DNA of 16,168 nt from Pseudonocardiales bacterium. GTDB lineage: Bacteria; Actinomycetota; Actinomycetes; Mycobacteriales; Jatrophihabitantaceae. Below the pieces are notes generated by a model that saw only the letters and a program-made list of their open reading frames with translations, had not been told where the DNA came from and did no database searches. Positions 14,961-16,168 of this stretch are shown in pieces. The number at the start of each line of letters is the position of its first letter. Within the stretch, counting starts at the first letter, position 1. The stretch spans positions 1 through 16,168 of the forward strand of contig JAVEEO010000420.1 in the NCBI GenBank assembly GCA_030840415.1, given 5' to 3'. Position numbers and translations under genes: made by a program.

Positions 14961-15358
14961 GCGAAGCAAGCGATCGGCCCGACGGGGACGTCGTCGAAGT
15001 GCGGATACCCGCCGACGTCGCGTACGTCTCGACCCTGCGTTTGACGGCCGCCGGACTCGCCGCGCGCTGTGAGCTGACGATCGACGACATCGAGGATCTT
15101 CGGCTCGCCGTCGACGAGGCCTGCGCGCTGCTGCTGCCGCACGTGGCTCCGCCCAACACCATCGACGCCCGCTTCGAGCTGAACTACGGCCGGCTGGCCG
15201 TCGAGGTCAGCGGCCAGCCGTCCGGCGACGCGGAGCTGGATCGCACGGGCTTCGCGTGGACGGTGCTCGGTGCGCTCGCCTCGTCGGTGGACGTGACGCG
15301 TGCAGACGGCCGGTTGACAATCGCCCTCACCAAGCGACGTGAGGCAGCGAACCAGTGA
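14957..15358 (+). CDS. rsbW: Anti-sigma factor of the RsbW/UsfX type
   Basis: A 133-aa protein of the GHKL-like anti-sigma family, closest to actinobacterial UsfX/RsbW partners of SigF. VEVRIPADVAYVSTLRLTAAGLAA (13-36) is the family's first strand and helix, and IEDLRLAVDEACALLL (45-60) aligns with the N-box helix that binds ATP-Mg in Bacillus RsbW, although Cys56 replaces the usual Asn and no glycine-rich ATP lid motif is evident. Such proteins bind and silence the sigma factor until an anti-sigma-factor antagonist frees it. GTG 14957 overlaps the phosphatase stop and the gene's own stop overlaps sigF, both as GTGA, so it is translationally coupled to its probable target. No antagonist (RsbV-type) gene is in the window. 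Confidence 0.88.
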   Translation: MSEASDRPDGDVVEVRIPADVAYVSTLRLTAAGLAARCELTIDDIEDLRLAVDEACALLLPHVAPPNTIDARFELNYGRLAVEVSGQPSGDAELDRTGFAWTVLGALASSVDVTRADGRLTIALTKRREAANQ

Positions 15359-16155
15359 CCTCAACCTCGGGGCCACGCAACGACGAGGAAGAAACGCCTG
15401 TACCCGCTACGGAGCTGCTCGCGGAGCTGCATCGCCTGCCGCAGGGCAGCCCACGCCGCAAGGCGTTGCGCGACCGGCTCGTCGAGGCGCACATGCCACT
15501 CGTCGTCTATCTCGCGCGCCGGTTCTCCGGCCGCAACGAGCCGATGAACGACCTGGTCCAGGTCGGCGCCATCGGGCTGCTGAAGGCCATCGATCGCTTC
15601 GACCCGGAGCGGGGGCTGGAGTTCTCCACCTATGCCACGCCGACGATCCTGGGTGAGATCAAGCGGCACTTCCGCGACACCGGCTGGCTGATCCACGTGC
15701 CGCGACGGGCCCAGGAGCTGCAGACCACGGTCAACACCGCGCGTGCCGACCTCAGTCAGGAGCTCGGCCGCGCGCCCACGGTCAGCGAGCTGGCCGAGCG
15801 GATCGAGGTGGACGAGGACTCCGTTCTCGAAGCGCTCGATGCGGCTCGGGCCTACTCCGGCGTCCCGCTGGACGTGCTCGCGGCGCCCGGTGAGTCGGTG
15901 CCTGAGCACCCGATGCTGGGCGTGGTCGACGAGGGCTTCGAGCAGGTGGAGCAGCGCGCGCTGCTGCGCGAGGTCATCGCCAAGCTGCCCGAGTCCGAGC
16001 GGGAGATCTTGTTATTGCGGTTCGTCGCGAACAAGACGCAGACCGAGATCGCGGCCATCGTCGGCGTCTCGCAGATGCAGGTGTCCCGACTCGTGGCCCG
16101 CGGGCTCAAGCGACTGCGCGCCAGCTTGGGCGCCGACGAACCACCGACCGGCTAA
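15355..16155 (+). CDS. sigF: RNA polymerase sigma factor of the SigB/SigF/SigG group
   Basis: A 266-aa group 3 sigma-70 factor. Region 2 is at about 38-108, with VYLARRFSG, DLVQVGAIGLLKAIDRFDP and the promoter-melting segment EFSTYATPTILGEIKRHFRD; region 3 follows at about 115-190 (WLIHVPRRAQEL, APTVSELAERI); region 4 at about 205-256 contains LPESEREILLLRF and the helix-turn-helix TQTEIAAIVGVSQMQVSRLV. Length fits mycobacterial/streptomycete SigF. It directs stress or stationary-phase transcription when released from the upstream anti-sigma factor. GTG 15355 overlaps the rsbW stop. Codons 219-221 are TTG-TTA-TTG, remarkable at this GC. I searched for a SigF-type GTTT...GGGTAT promoter ahead of the operon and saw none. 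Confidence 0.94.
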   Translation: MTSTSGPRNDEEETPVPATELLAELHRLPQGSPRRKALRDRLVEAHMPLVVYLARRFSGRNEPMNDLVQVGAIGLLKAIDRFDPERGLEFSTYATPTILGEIKRHFRDTGWLIHVPRRAQELQTTVNTARADLSQELGRAPTVSELAERIEVDEDSVLEALDAARAYSGVPLDVLAAPGESVPEHPMLGVVDEGFEQVEQRALLREVIAKLPESEREILLLRFVANKTQTEIAAIVGVSQMQVSRLVARGLKRLRASLGADEPPTG

Positions 16156-16168
16156 CGGGGTTCCCGGT

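Overview
The window is about 72% GC, strongly coding throughout, with very short intergenic gaps and many 4-base start/stop overlaps. The gene set points to a high-GC actinomycete: a multifunctional 2-oxoglutarate enzyme (Kgd) with an E2-like domain fused to E1, an RsbW/SigF pair of the mycobacterial UsfX/SigF type, nickel superoxide dismutase with its maturation protease, an F420/flavin split-barrel protein and a DUF6104-type small protein. Nickel SOD argues against Mycobacterium; a Frankiales, Nakamurellales or similar soil lineage is plausible, but the sequence alone does not fix the genus.

Layout. 1-386: apparently gene-free, lower GC, with a perfect 11-bp inverted repeat. 387-3159: a redox module. 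soxR and a split-barrel oxidoreductase are translationally coupled on the minus strand. Divergent to them, behind a SoxR-type promoter with a 19-bp spacer, lie a short-chain dehydrogenase and a QueA-like protein. 3226-5828: trehalose-6-phosphate phosphatase (otsB), then a two-gene ABC-2 exporter. 6029-13290: central carbon metabolism. This holds kgd (plus), a Gfo/Idh/MocA oxidoreductase flanked by two different short tandem repeats, a 58-aa DUF6104 protein, then on the minus strand a malic enzyme followed by a YczE-like membrane protein. 13406-16155: stress defence. sodX (minus) faces sodN (plus). sodN is followed 19 nt later by a histidine phosphatase, rsbW and sigF, the last three joined by GTGA overlaps.

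How the genes fit together. SoxR, nickel SOD and SigF form an oxidative and general stress theme; trehalose synthesis is also a common stress output. Kgd and malic enzyme sit at the oxoglutarate/succinate and malate/pyruvate nodes of the TCA cycle. The least ordinary features are the SoxR-promoted operon ending in a diverged QueA-like protein, the sodN-phosphatase-rsbW-sigF arrangement whose only two in-frame TTA leucine codons are also the only ones I found in the window, the hairpin over the phosphatase start with one TTA codon in its loop, the unusually long Kgd linker, and the pair of unrelated tandem repeats flanking one gene. I saw no tRNA, rRNA, CRISPR array, insertion sequence or riboswitch.
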